Assembly: GCF_032854445.1 (NCBI RefSeq)
Contig: NC_088305.1
Coordinates: 29,166,628-29,230,627, forward strand
From: Liolophura sinensis
Lineage: Eukaryota > Mollusca > Polyplacophora > Chitonida > Chitonidae
Direction: 5' to 3'
DNA length: 64,000 bases
In this document: piece after piece, positions 1 through 12,200 of the stretch
Layout: each line of letters begins with the position of its first letter
Position numbering within the stretch: position 1 is the stretch's first letter
The notes under the pieces: model-generated
The model's input: the letters and a program-made list of their open reading frames with translations, nothing else
The model's database searches: none
What the model was told of the DNA's origin: nothing
Position numbers and translations under genes: made by a program

Positions 1-3000
1 TGATTGTTGGGACACAACTGCAGCAAGAACTTTAACTCTGGACAAAGACTCTTCGCCACCTTCAGATTTTGGACCTGACGTGATCGCACTAGATTTGGTC
101 AACTTGTCGATGACAGCTGACAACGAACCCTTCCGTAATCTACCAGGAGATTTTATCTTGTTGGTATTTTGCGATGTGCCGGATGCGGATGAGGGCGCCG
201 TGGCGATGGACACTCCGTTCTTATTTCCAATGGGTGGTGTTGTGGGAGTGGTTCCAGGAGACAGAAGCCCCGTGGGTGTGACCGATGTAGGAGTAGCTGA
301 CCGAGGTGAAGAATGCGCGGGTGATGCGTACGGTGACTGGCTGTTGCTTTTGCTTAGCGTTGTACTCACCGGCGCGGACTGAGGGGATGATTGCACATTA
401 GACCCCGGCCCACGAGGGGCGCCCACTGTCACTGAGGCCCCCGCTGTAGGAATCACAATAGGTTTCAGCTTAATCGTGGGCGTTTTAGTCATAAGTTTGG
501 AATCTGCCTTGCTCACAGTGATGTTCTTTGAGGTAGATCTCTGCGAAGACTTATGGGAGGATTTCTGAGAACTCGAAGACGATTTTTCCACACTATTGGA
601 AGATTTCCCGCTGCTGGGATGAGACAAACGAGACTGTGACAACTTGCGACTCAATTCTTCCTTTTCTAATCCTTCTGAACCAGAAAATGAAAAAGCATCA
701 TCCTCTGCGTAACTGGCCTGTGATGATTTGCGAGGCGCCGTCACCGTCTTAAAGATCGACCCGCTGCTCTTGGAAGAAGAAGTTACAGTTACCTTGTCAC
801 CCCGTTTCGTAATCTTTAATTTTGGCATTTGTTTCTTATCATTAACTCCCGGATAGTTCACTTGGGTGGACTGGTAAAAAGTATCATCTCGCACAGAAGG
901 TTGATAATGTAATTCCTCTAGTCTCTTTTTCTTCTTTTCCCTTCTGTACTCCTCTTTGTCTCGTTTTCGTTTCGAAGACTCACTACTACTGGAGTGTTTA
1001 GTTTTCTTGGATCGCTCCATCTTGCTGCTGCGATTGTTCTTCTCTATGTGGTGCGAACTAGGAGATTTAGTGGAGTGGGACAATGTTGAGGTCTTTGATG
1101 GAGAAATGGAAGAGTTAATCAGAGGGGATTTGCTGCCACTCAAGGCTGGCGAGCTGTACGCCACGGATGTCACAGCCATGGCCAGCCCGCCTTTGTTATT
1201 ATCTAAAGAACCATCTTTGCTACTTTTGGAATTATTTTTACTGTTCTTTGACAAATCCAGCACTTGTAAAGGAGACGACACGCTCCTGCCTTCATACTGA
1301 CGTGAAATTTTCATCTTAATGCCAGCCTGTTTGCTGGGAGACGTACCTCCAGGATCCACGCCGGTTTCCTCGGACGTTTTCCTAGCAGACATAGATCCAT
1401 CGACTTCAGACCTTCTTTTTGAAGAATTACACAAGTCACTGTCTAATTTTCTCCTCATTGGCGAGACACCCTCGCCTTCTGCTCTCTCCCTTGAGGAAGA
1501 GGAACTATCACTGTCAGTTTTTTTCTTGTTGGCACTGGGACTTTCATTTTCAAACCTCTTCTTCACAGAAACACCTTCAGACTCCTTTTTCTTGCTGCTA
1601 TGAGAGGATTCTGAGCTGTGTCCATCAGGTTTTTTCTTGCTGACACTGGGCGAGTCAGACTCCGTTCTTTTCTTACTTGACACATCATTATCAGCCTTCT
1701 TCACACCTGAACTTTCAGTGTCCACAGAAAGTTTTTTATTCACAATATCACTCTCTGATTTTTTCCTGTACAAACAGCTATCGCTATCAGATTTGCGAGG
1801 GAACACTAAGTCATTCTCCACCTTTCTGCGTGGGATATTTGACACATCACATTCAGAATTCTTCCGAGCATTTAAGAGATCACTATCCGGCTTTTTCCAA
1901 GTCTGGCTGGATGCATCCAGCTCAAATTTCACTTTGCCAGCCAGCCACTCTGTGGTCTCGCCACTGTCACTGACTCTTCTTTTCAGACCCGCTTTAGAAG
2001 AGGCCGACGTAAATTTTGAATTAGTCCCATCACAGGCGACAGCTTTTGATGTGGCAGATTTAGTACTGGCTGATGAACTGGCCAGTTTTGAAGCCATCTC
2101 TACCACTGGGTTAATGCCGACCCCAAATGCAGAAGCATCACAGGCATCTAATCCCATCCCCTCTGAACTGTTATCAATGAGACTGTCAGAAAAGTTTGGG
2201 TCTGCATTCAACAACTCAGTGTCAAACTCCATTCTGTCTGACTGCTGTGAAGCAGAGGATTGCCGACTTGTGGAACGCTTTATTTTCATGGGCATGCTGC
2301 TGCTGCTTTTGTTTGTAAACAGATCTGGGTCAACAGGTCCATCTGAATCCATTGAGTCACCCCAGAGTTCTGACAAGGATGTCCGCTTTATCCCATGCTC
2401 CTTGGACTCCTGCCAGACAGCAACTGATTCCGTTTTCTGTTCAATGTTATTCACAATGTTTGCCATCTCTGGAGAAGCAGCCGGTTCAGTCAAATGTAAA
2501 GAATCACTCTTGGTGCTGTCAACAATGATCTTGTTGACCGTGTGCGCTAATTTACTCACATGGGACTCTCCAATAAAAGCTGATTCGGTCCCTGTGAGGT
2601 CAATCACTGTTGCTGAAGGATTACCAGGTAATGGGCCCGGTAGTTTCACGTCCAAAGGGGATGGAGTTTCCAGCTCCAATGAACGATCACTCATGCCATC
2701 CTCACTGGCACGATGCTTTGGACTGCTGCCAAACAGTGGATCAGGCTTCCTTTTTCTATTTTTTCGGGGTTTACCTGGCCTCGATGGTGGCAATGATGTT
2801 ACAGTTGGGGCCTGGTCATCCAACAGTTTTGACAACATAGGACTGTCAGATTCCTGAACACCTGGCTCCTGATCAAGAAGGCTGGCAAGCATTGGGTTCT
2901 TTGCCACCTTCTCTGCTTTTATCGAGTCCAGAAGCTCAGGGGAAGCACTTGATGGGTCTAGCAAGTCACTGAGTGTACGGGACTGATATGGGTGAGGTAA

Positions 3001-3217
3001 AGGGGCACTGTTCTGGTGCTGTAACACAGGCCCTGAAATACCCTTCTGAGCAATGTCCATCCCATATGGAGTAGGAATCATTAGCGGCGTAATGTGGCGA
3101 CTCGCCTTCTGCTTCTCTCTCTGAGATGACCTGAGCTTGTCCTCTGCCATCTGCTTCCTTAGCTGACCGAGCACCTTCATCAAGATGGCCCGCATCGTCA
3201 CCGGCACAGAGAGGCAT
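1..3217 (-). CDS. MED1: MED1 coding exon 15 (large exon: LXXLL motifs and disordered tail; runs off left edge)
   Basis: The frame is open from the acceptor CTCACTTCAG before 3217 to position 1, 1072 codons in this frame. It starts CLSVPVTMRAILMKVLGQL, the end of the Med1 domain. LXXLL motifs LSDLL (2959-2973), LASLL (2875-2889) and LSKLL (2821-2835) follow. From about 2,800 the protein is low-complexity Ser, Lys, Asp and Pro, including degenerate repeats with K-K-x-[DE]-S-[DE] at about 1,400-1,900. Near the left edge RKGSLSAVIDKLTKSS (about 140-90) matches the conserved human KKPSLTAVIDKL motif in the MED1 tail. No stop is reached; the terminus lies outside. Confidence 0.94.
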
Positions 3218-6200
3218 CTGAAGTGAGGAAGAAATCATGAGCTCTCTTGTGTACTTGATTTAAGTGAACATGTGATACTCACAAAAGATTTTGAGGGAGC
3301 TTTTTAACAACTCCCTGTTGAAAACCTTCGGTAAAAATCGCAATGCTGGTTTGACCAATATGTCATTCTAGAAGTCCAGATTTGTAGTTACTCTGTTAAC
3401 CTGATTTACAACAATTCTGTCTATATGATGTGAAAAGCTATGTTGCCCTTGGACAGAAGCATAACATTATTAACTGCCTTTGTAATGGGCTTTACCACAG
3501 GCCTTGTACATCCTGGCCCTGTCACCATTTAAGACTTTTATGGCATTGTTACATCTACCACCAACTTGATCAGTCTACAGCAAAGACTGATTCAGTCTTT
3601 CTCTCAGATATACTGCTGGCAAGTGACCACACCTTAATGGTTTTATTTTGTTTTTATTGGGGTTTTTTATTGATGGATTACACTTTTTTACTTTAAAGTT
3701 AAGGTACATCACCATATTGGATAGCTGTGAAAATCAAGATGGTGGAGAAACTGAGCTCAGTGCTGGGCAGAATTATTGCAACAGACCCACTGTCCACTTA
3801 CACATTTAGCCAGTAATAGCCTTCTTTTATCTTATCAATTCTTTTCTTCAATAAATTCGTTTTTACAGGCATGGTTGCTTTTTTTTTACCTAGAAAATAT
3901 GCCCACATTACCTCTGAAACACCTTTGTGGCATGGTCGTCTGACACAAAAGGCTCTGTTTCCCCAACACAAAGTACTCTGCACTTCACACTGGTGATGTC
4001 AGACAGGTCCAGCTCAACTATAACAGACACGCATTTAATGTTCAAAAATGTTCGAAGTAAATGTAGCAATTCAAAATTGTTGCCTAAAACAGCATGCAGA
4101 AAATGAAAAAAACTTCAAAATGGGCAAACCTGGTAAATCATGCAAACACTTACTCTCTACTCTAAATTCAATCTTGACTCTGGGGTTTTTCAAAATTGCT
4201 TTCATGAGTTTTTTTGGTGACATCACAACAGCATTTCCTTGCAACAGACAAATCCTAATATTCACATATTTCTAGTGCTGCTTCACTTAAAAACCATGTT
4301 GAAAACACCAGGCATGACACAAGGTACCGTCACTGTATACCAATACCAGGCCAAACATGCTACCTTGCCTATTCTTTTATGTTGACTAACCAAAGAAACT
4401 CTGACTGTTAAATCTGGGACCCTAGACCTTGTGTGTGACCAAATTATTTCTTTCTTTATTTGATTGTTTAAAGCCATGTTCAAGAATTTTTGCCCATTGC
4501 AGGAATCTGGAGTAAAGCTATTCACAGTTTACCAGACATCAAACTGCCAGAACTGCATTTGAACCTCAACCTTCCCTTACCTGTAGCCATGGCCTCTTGC
4601 AGGGGGTGCTCAAAAGTAACACAGACATGTTGTAAAGACAGAGCTGTCACCTCAAACACCATACTGTCACAGTCTTCTGTAACATAAACACAACTCAAAA
4701 CTATAGCCAGTCAATGCAAAAGCTACAGTCTAAATGGGAGGACGATCTACAAGGAAGTTCCAAATGACAGTACAATGCATCATTTTCTTCTGTGACTTTG
4801 CAGTGCGTGTGTACTTCATGTATGTTTTATGAGCACACTTACACCCATAACTGTGACGTAATAAAGGAAAGAACAAATGAGTTTTGGAGCTCTGGACCGT
4901 CTTGATATAGGCAGAAGGAGTTTTACAAGTTCCCCATTATAAAACAAGACTGATTGTTTACATAATAGGCCGTTGTCAGATTTCTATCATTTATATGATG
5001 GCAGTCAAGAGTATGTACTAACTCAGACTAAGAAAATGAATGAAACTTGTCAGACCTGTATACCTAAACTCAAGGGAGACAAGCAGTCAATCCTTGTAGT
5101 CAAATAATCCTCAACAACACAGTGGTCTGGTGCGTGATCTTTAGCAGAATATGGGGATTAAGACAGATTTGTTAATCAACGGCTGGATTAAACACTCATC
5201 TTTAATCCCCTACTCTCTGAGTAGTTCGGACACATTCATTCACTTCTGAAAAGCATACTCTTTGTGCTTGGACTCCTTCTTCTCTTCAGAAAATGGTTAC
5301 AAGGTGCATGTAGAACTTAAAGTTTCTAACCTGATAATCAAAGTAACAGTGTTTGTCCGTTTCTAAAATACTGATCAATGAATATTAAATTTGTGATTTT
5401 GTTTAATGTTTCCCAAAGTTAAACAAAACATTGTCAAGCATGAGCCTCCACTTATAGAAATCTGATTCAGTTTTAGATGTTTTTTCATTTTCAACCAGTT
5501 TGTTTGCATTAGATAAGAACATGCATGTACACATCTTCACACCTTACCAATGTTGGCTCTGATGACCTAGCAATAGACTAGCATTCTTTGTGTGAAAATT
5601 TGGAGGCGGTGTCAATCTACAACTGACCGAGTGTTTCAAATTTAAACAGCCGAGTGGTACTGATAAGCTCCCAACTTCACTCAATTCCAGCATAGTCTGC
5701 AGTGTACGTCCATCACAGAAAGAGATCCAATCTGACCACCTATTGTTTTGCCCAAGTGTGTTAAGCTTTGGGAACATCATTATAATACACCTACCAGTAC
5801 GGGACTTTATGATGGTTTTACTGAAATGGTTAAGTATTCAAGCCAAGCTCGTAGTCGTAGTTAAAATATCTACATCTGACACTCAACATTGTCCTGTGGC
5901 CTGTATCATACTCAACTACTGATTGACATACCGCACATCACGGAGGGAATTTTGGGAAATTTCATAAAATTGTGTATTTAACTGGGTAAGTGTGGAGTTT
6001 TTAGGTTTAGTCACAGGGCTTTGCACGAAACCAGGTAGAATTAAGGGCCTACGACACAAGTCTATAGCCCTACAAGACTTGTCTATATCCACACCACTCG
6101 TCGCATGGTCTGCCGGCAAGTGATAATTGGTATGAAAACAAGTTAGTCCCCTTACTTGCGGTATGGGCATTGATGTTCACATAGGTCGGGGCAATGTTGT

Positions 6201-9200
6201 AGAGTTGTGACGTCACGCAGCAAGCTGAAATGGTCTCCACTCCTTGAGAACAGGTTTTGGAAATACGGGTATTCATTGTTAATCATTTTGGACCATGTAG
6301 TCAGCTCTGTACCCTAAGACACACAATCTCGAAGCTGAACAGCAAGCAGAGCTGATACATAACACACAAACCTGACTGGCAGGAAAGTGAGATTATTAAC
6401 CAATCAGGATGCTCAGTCTTACCTTTCTTGGCAGAGGGCCTGACACAGGAGCCAATGAGAGCGTTGAAGAGAAGCTGCTGTCTGAGGTGTACCAGGATCT
6501 GTGGGACATGGGTGGGGTGAGTGAAGTGGATCTTACTGACCATCACCCCCTGCTGCTCACCCAGACCACACCCCTCCTGTAGGTAGTACCGGTGCTGCTG
6601 GTCAGGTAATGTCTGAAGTTAATTAAAAAAAAACTTACCCGACCGATTCATTTGACCAGATTTACTGTTTTCACCTCAAAAGTTCAGGTGGAATACAGTA
6701 TTTCATTTTAGATGTACAACTTATTCAAACTCATGACTTCTTTACAAGGCGGATTTCACAAAATCTGCTTTGTTCCAAGTCAATACTTTAAAGACAACTG
6801 CTAAGTGATTCTGTACCGGTACCTATTTATTTGTTTAACTGTTGTTTTACACCGTACTCAAGAATACTTCACTTATCAATGGCAGCGAGCATATTCTGTA
6901 CCAATGATTTAAAGTAAGAGATCTAATAATGTATCAGCAGAATTAATACATTGGAACGAACCGGATACATCTCTTTTCGGGCCCTAGAGCCCTAACAGTG
7001 ACAGTTTTTGAGTTGGGATAAACCTGGACTTTCTGTTGTTGTTACTGCCATTGTAGGCCTACTCACCACAAACAGCTCCTGCACACTGGTTATCTCCCCA
7101 CCTGACATGTCCTCCACAATAAGTGACAGCAGTGATCGGCTCTCCATGCCCTGGCGCATGTCCACATCTGCACACAACACACAAAGCAGTCAATACCTCA
7201 CACCCGACATTCTTCCCTGACTGGCTTTAATGGGGAAGTCGCATCACATGCAAAATGCGCTTCATCTGTTATTCGATTTTTTTTTTTTTTTTTTTGATTG
7301 GTGTTTTACGCCGTACACAAGAATATTTCACTTATACGACGGCGGCCAGCATTATGGTGGGTGGAAACCGGGCAGAGCCCGGGGGAAACCCACGACCATC
7401 CGCAGGTTGCTGGCAGACCTTCTCACGTACGGCCGCCAGCATGAGCTGGACTTGAACTCAGAGCGACCGCATTGGTGAGAGACTCCTGGGTCATTACGCT
7501 GCGCTAGCGCTTTAACCGACTGAGCCACGGAGGCCCCTCTGTTATTCGAGGCCTGGGGCCAATTCCCCCCAACCCAGTTTGGACTTAAGTCAAATTTGAG
7601 AAGTGATTTGAGTCCTAATTTGGACAAAATTGATTAAAATTTTGCATATTTAACTAAGACAAATATATAAAAATTCAAACTTCCAGGACCATAAACCATA
7701 TATTTTATTTGTTTAATGGTTTGACGATTCAAAAATCGCTTTGCTGCTGTTTAACAGTACTAACTTGTGAGAGAGCAGATCTTCTTGACAACAGACAGAG
7801 CCAGTGGGATGGCCTTGGGTAAGCGCAGGACAAAACACGCCGGCAGTGTGCAGCTGTTCATGTTGGACAAGGCAGAGAACGAGGGGAGGCTGCAACAGAC
7901 ACACATGCACACATTGTTCACATACCTTTTATGAAATGGTTCTTATCTCCCCTTCATATTCCCAACTCTTCCCAGGGGCAGTATAATATACACGTATGTA
8001 TGTGCAATGTCCCAATCTACAGAAGACAGCTCTTTCCAAATCTTCTGAAATACAGTCTCTGACATAGTCTTTAACAGCGGACATTTGCAAAGACTCTCTG
8101 ACTCCCACACACCAATTTTCAATCCTGTGCCTAAATCTGCTGACTCCATTACACCACGCTTTTGGCAGTGCATGTTGCTTTATTGTTAAAAACCTTTATT
8201 TGTTTATTTATTTATTTGATTCATGTTTTATATCAAGAATATTTCACTTATACAATGGCGGGCACATTCTGGTGGGAGGAAACCGAGCAGAGCCCAGCAG
8301 AAACCCAAGGCCATCTATAAAAAATAAGACCTAATAATCTCAATAAGGCCACACAAATTTAAACATTTTCTTTCTTCCGGCAGAATAAATCTTTTTCAAT
8401 GTCTTAGAAACTATGAAAAACCATGCAAACCACAAGATCAGGCAAAATGAAAAGGTGGATTTTCAAGATTATTTCCACATCATTTTTCAGTTTTTCAACG
8501 CAAAACACCAAATAAACTAGATAATGCCTAATGCAAGGCATATGGTGACAAAGCTGTGCTTATTCCATGAGCTCCAAATACCTTTTGCCTTCCTGTAGAG
8601 TGTTGACGGTCATCAGAGGCATGGTCTGTAGCTTAGTGTTAGAGAAGCTGTCTAGACACACTGTGACGCTGTGGCCCAATTCATGCTCCATTATTGCTGC
8701 CGTTCACAAGGACACAAAAAATAACGTTAGAATACCGTCAGCAAAAATTCTGAATCAGGCTCAAGTATTGTATATGCCCTAAACACTGACCATGACCTAC
8801 AGAAGTCCTGATTACAAGCAAACAAAAGATGGATCTTTGAAACAAGTTACTGTAATTCTTCAACCTTGTCTCATGTTTGAAAGGTGTTTATTCCAGCACA
8901 GTCTGTCTCCAAAATCAAATCACAAATGTACAAAAGTTGACCTGAAATTTGGTCTTTCATATCCTAAAAGGTTGAGTAACTAAGGTATATCACGCAGCAT
9001 TTGGTGGCAGAAATTATGACAGTATATTAGTATAACCTAAAGAAAGGTTTGCATAAAGGGAAAACATGCCATGGCCTCTGGGCATAACGTTCCAGGCTAA
9101 CAAGACACCAGACAGAAGAATGTGAGTGTGACAATTCTTTGCGTGGCAGCATGCCGATAGCCCTATTTATGTATGAGGGCGAAAAGTCCTCGGCCTGAGG

Positions 9201-12200
9201 TACATAGACAAGATTGGTATAAAGACCTGGTGATATTTCTCACGTAATGATGTTAACGACCTGTAACTGTCTTCATACGTTGATAACAACTGGACAGGAT
9301 GGCTCATAGTACCTCACGCTGAGAACCTTTCAGCCTTCCATTGTATTGTCATGCATTAAATTTTACACTCAGAGACAAACTGATTGGATGGACATTAAAA
9401 CAGCAGTAAACAAGAGGGGTTCACAATATTTCACCTTCCACTGTCATTGGATGAGCTGCCTTGGTGGTCTTGTTCAGCAAATCATACGGAGAAACAAAAT
9501 ATATGAGCTTCATCGGAAGTCCTGTAAAAAAGAAAGAAACATATATTATCAGTAATTTCTAACAAAGTGGGCATAAATCAACTAACAAACGTTCCTACAA
9601 GTGACGTATAAACAAGCACACTATTTGTATTTGTCCTCCAGTCCAAGAATAAGGACAGAGGGAGAATCCAGAGCTGGGTTTATGAACCCTATTACAAGTG
9701 GCAGACTACCTTGCCTTAGGGACTGCACATCCACTTTTGTTCATAACCAGTTAAAATAAACGACTCTGAACTGGGGCTACACAGGCAAGACAGCAGAGTT
9801 GATTGGATGGATGCCCGATGACACTTACCCCCATTCCTAGGTATGAGAATACCCAACGGAGACTTATGGATGTAGTTACCCACACCGTTTATGGAGCTGC
9901 AAAAACAAAACCACATAAACGTGTTCAGTCTTATAGTTGAATGAAAAAAAATATTTTTATTAAGTTTACTGGAGTTTTCCAATGTATCATTCTGTAGAAC
10001 ATGCTACAGTTTCCAGGTTTGTGAGCTGACAGTTCTGAAGAGAACAAGAGTAAAGCCCCTCTCATTAGCACGTACCAGACAAGCCTTACAATGTTAAACT
10101 GAGCCAGCATAAGCTGGATTTGCTGTGATGCTATCGGTGAAGATCTGAAAACCTAGCATATGTTTCCATCATGTCATCGCATACTATATGAAAGTGAAAG
10201 AAGAGCTTATTAAAGTCTTATCACAATTATTTTAGAAATACATGTATCTTTTTATACCTCTTAATACATATGCTTACAACAATAAAATGGACATGTATGT
10301 ACCTAATGAGCTGCTGTTTATCTAAATGTGTAGGTTACCAGTGAAAATATATTTTTCAGTACTTAAAGGCTAACACTACTAGATGAAAAATTTTAATCAT
10401 AACAATGAGTTGTGTTTGAAAGTCTTGAAGAGTTGGTATACTCTGATCAATTCGTTTAATTCCTCCTGCAAGCTCCTTACAAACGTAAACATGCAAACAA
10501 GGGGGAAAGCTTGACCACTCTAAAGTTACACAATGATATTTATTTTATTTATCTAGCCCAATACTAAAAACATTTTTCATTTATATGATGGCCACAAGTT
10601 TCCTGGATGAACGTATAAATAATTGCCTGTGGTAATCCACCAACCTTTGGCAAGTTACTGGCCGTCTTTTTCAAGTGTGATAGGTCACATGGGTGAGAGG
10701 CAAATGGTCTCCAGTAAACTTCATCTATGACCACACAGAGCACCGTAGACTACTTACTGCAGGAACAGAAATATTGAAAAATTTCTGTCCAATGTTGGGA
10801 CTGAACCTACATGTACGTCTTGTGTGACCTTGTAATTAAAACGCAAGCACCGTAACCATGCAGTGACAACATGCTCCCCAGAGCTGAAAATAAATTCTCA
10901 CCTTTGTAACTGAGCCAACAGATTGAGGTCAGTCTCCAGGGATTGCAAAGCATGGAAAGCCTTGGTGCGCTGTTTTCTGAAACAAACATGAACAATAGTG
11001 ATTCAAATTCATGTAACAATACAAAATTTAATACAATCTTGACAAAGAAACTTAAATATTTCCCCTGAACTGGTTATACATGCCATTTCATACACCACAG
11101 TATAAAAGCTAATGCACTTTTGACAGTTGTCTCCCTTGTCGATAGAGTATCCACAGTATTAAAGTAATCAAATGAGGTGCAGTCATAAAGTGGAAACTGT
11201 TGAGGAGGAGATCTTTACATAAACTGTAGAGAGTGTCTACAGTATGAAGAGAGGATCAGTAATACAGTACCACTTGGAACTGATACTTTATGTTCATTGT
11301 ACCATACCTGCTTTGCAGAAAACACACATGCACATGTACATGTTCTGACACATTCACTTCTCTCCCTAGCTGACAAAGTGTCCACAATAAGCTAAAGAGG
11401 ATCAGTAAAACATAGTGTCCCTTCTACCATACCTGCTTCAGACAATCACATGCACTGTCAGACTTGCTTATCTCCCTTGTTGATAGCGTCTCCACAGTAA
11501 TGAAGAGCAGATAAGCAAAACTTTGTGCTCACCACTCCAAACGGGAACCGTTTTAGACATATATGGACATGTAATGCCACACTTACTTATCTCCCTTGTT
11601 GATAGAGTCTCCACAGTAATTAAGACATTACAAGCAAAACTTTGTGCTCACCACTCCAAACGGGAACTGTTTTAGACATATATGGACATGTAATGCCACA
11701 CTTACTTATCTCCAACAATCTGGTAACTCATGGACAGGCCTTCCAAGTGTTTAGTGAACTGAGTGAACTCCCCTGCACTGGTAAGACAAGAAAAAAAAAG
11801 AACACATATACTTACTCCTCCCCTAATATTTATTACTTACTTTAGTTGGGTTTCAACTTGATCAAAGAAAACTTATTGGGCAGAACGGACCATTTAAACT
11901 CTTAGCAAATCTCTAACATTCAATCCTACCATGTTCACCAAAATTTCCCTAAAATGACATCATTATCAAACCTGGGTATAAACAGTAATACATGTTGCAT
12001 TATAGTTCACCGAGTACATACAACTTGGCAAAAATACTTTAAATCGTCAGATATCCACATGGCAATAAAAAATTCAGAAAAAATTTCAGCCAAAATCTTT
12101 TTTAACAAAATGAAGAGTGATGGACTGGTTTTATAGTTAATCAGTTTTACAGCGCACATCATCACAGATCCTTCTGTTCAGTCATGTATAACAATTACAC

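Noticed and set aside
1637-2857. 406-codon plus-strand ORF
   Set aside because: It is the antisense shadow of MED1 exon 15, whose minus-strand frame has clear homology.
2966-3238. 90-codon minus-strand ORF starting with ATG
   Set aside because: It overlaps MED1 exon 15 in another frame and runs across the exon 15 acceptor.
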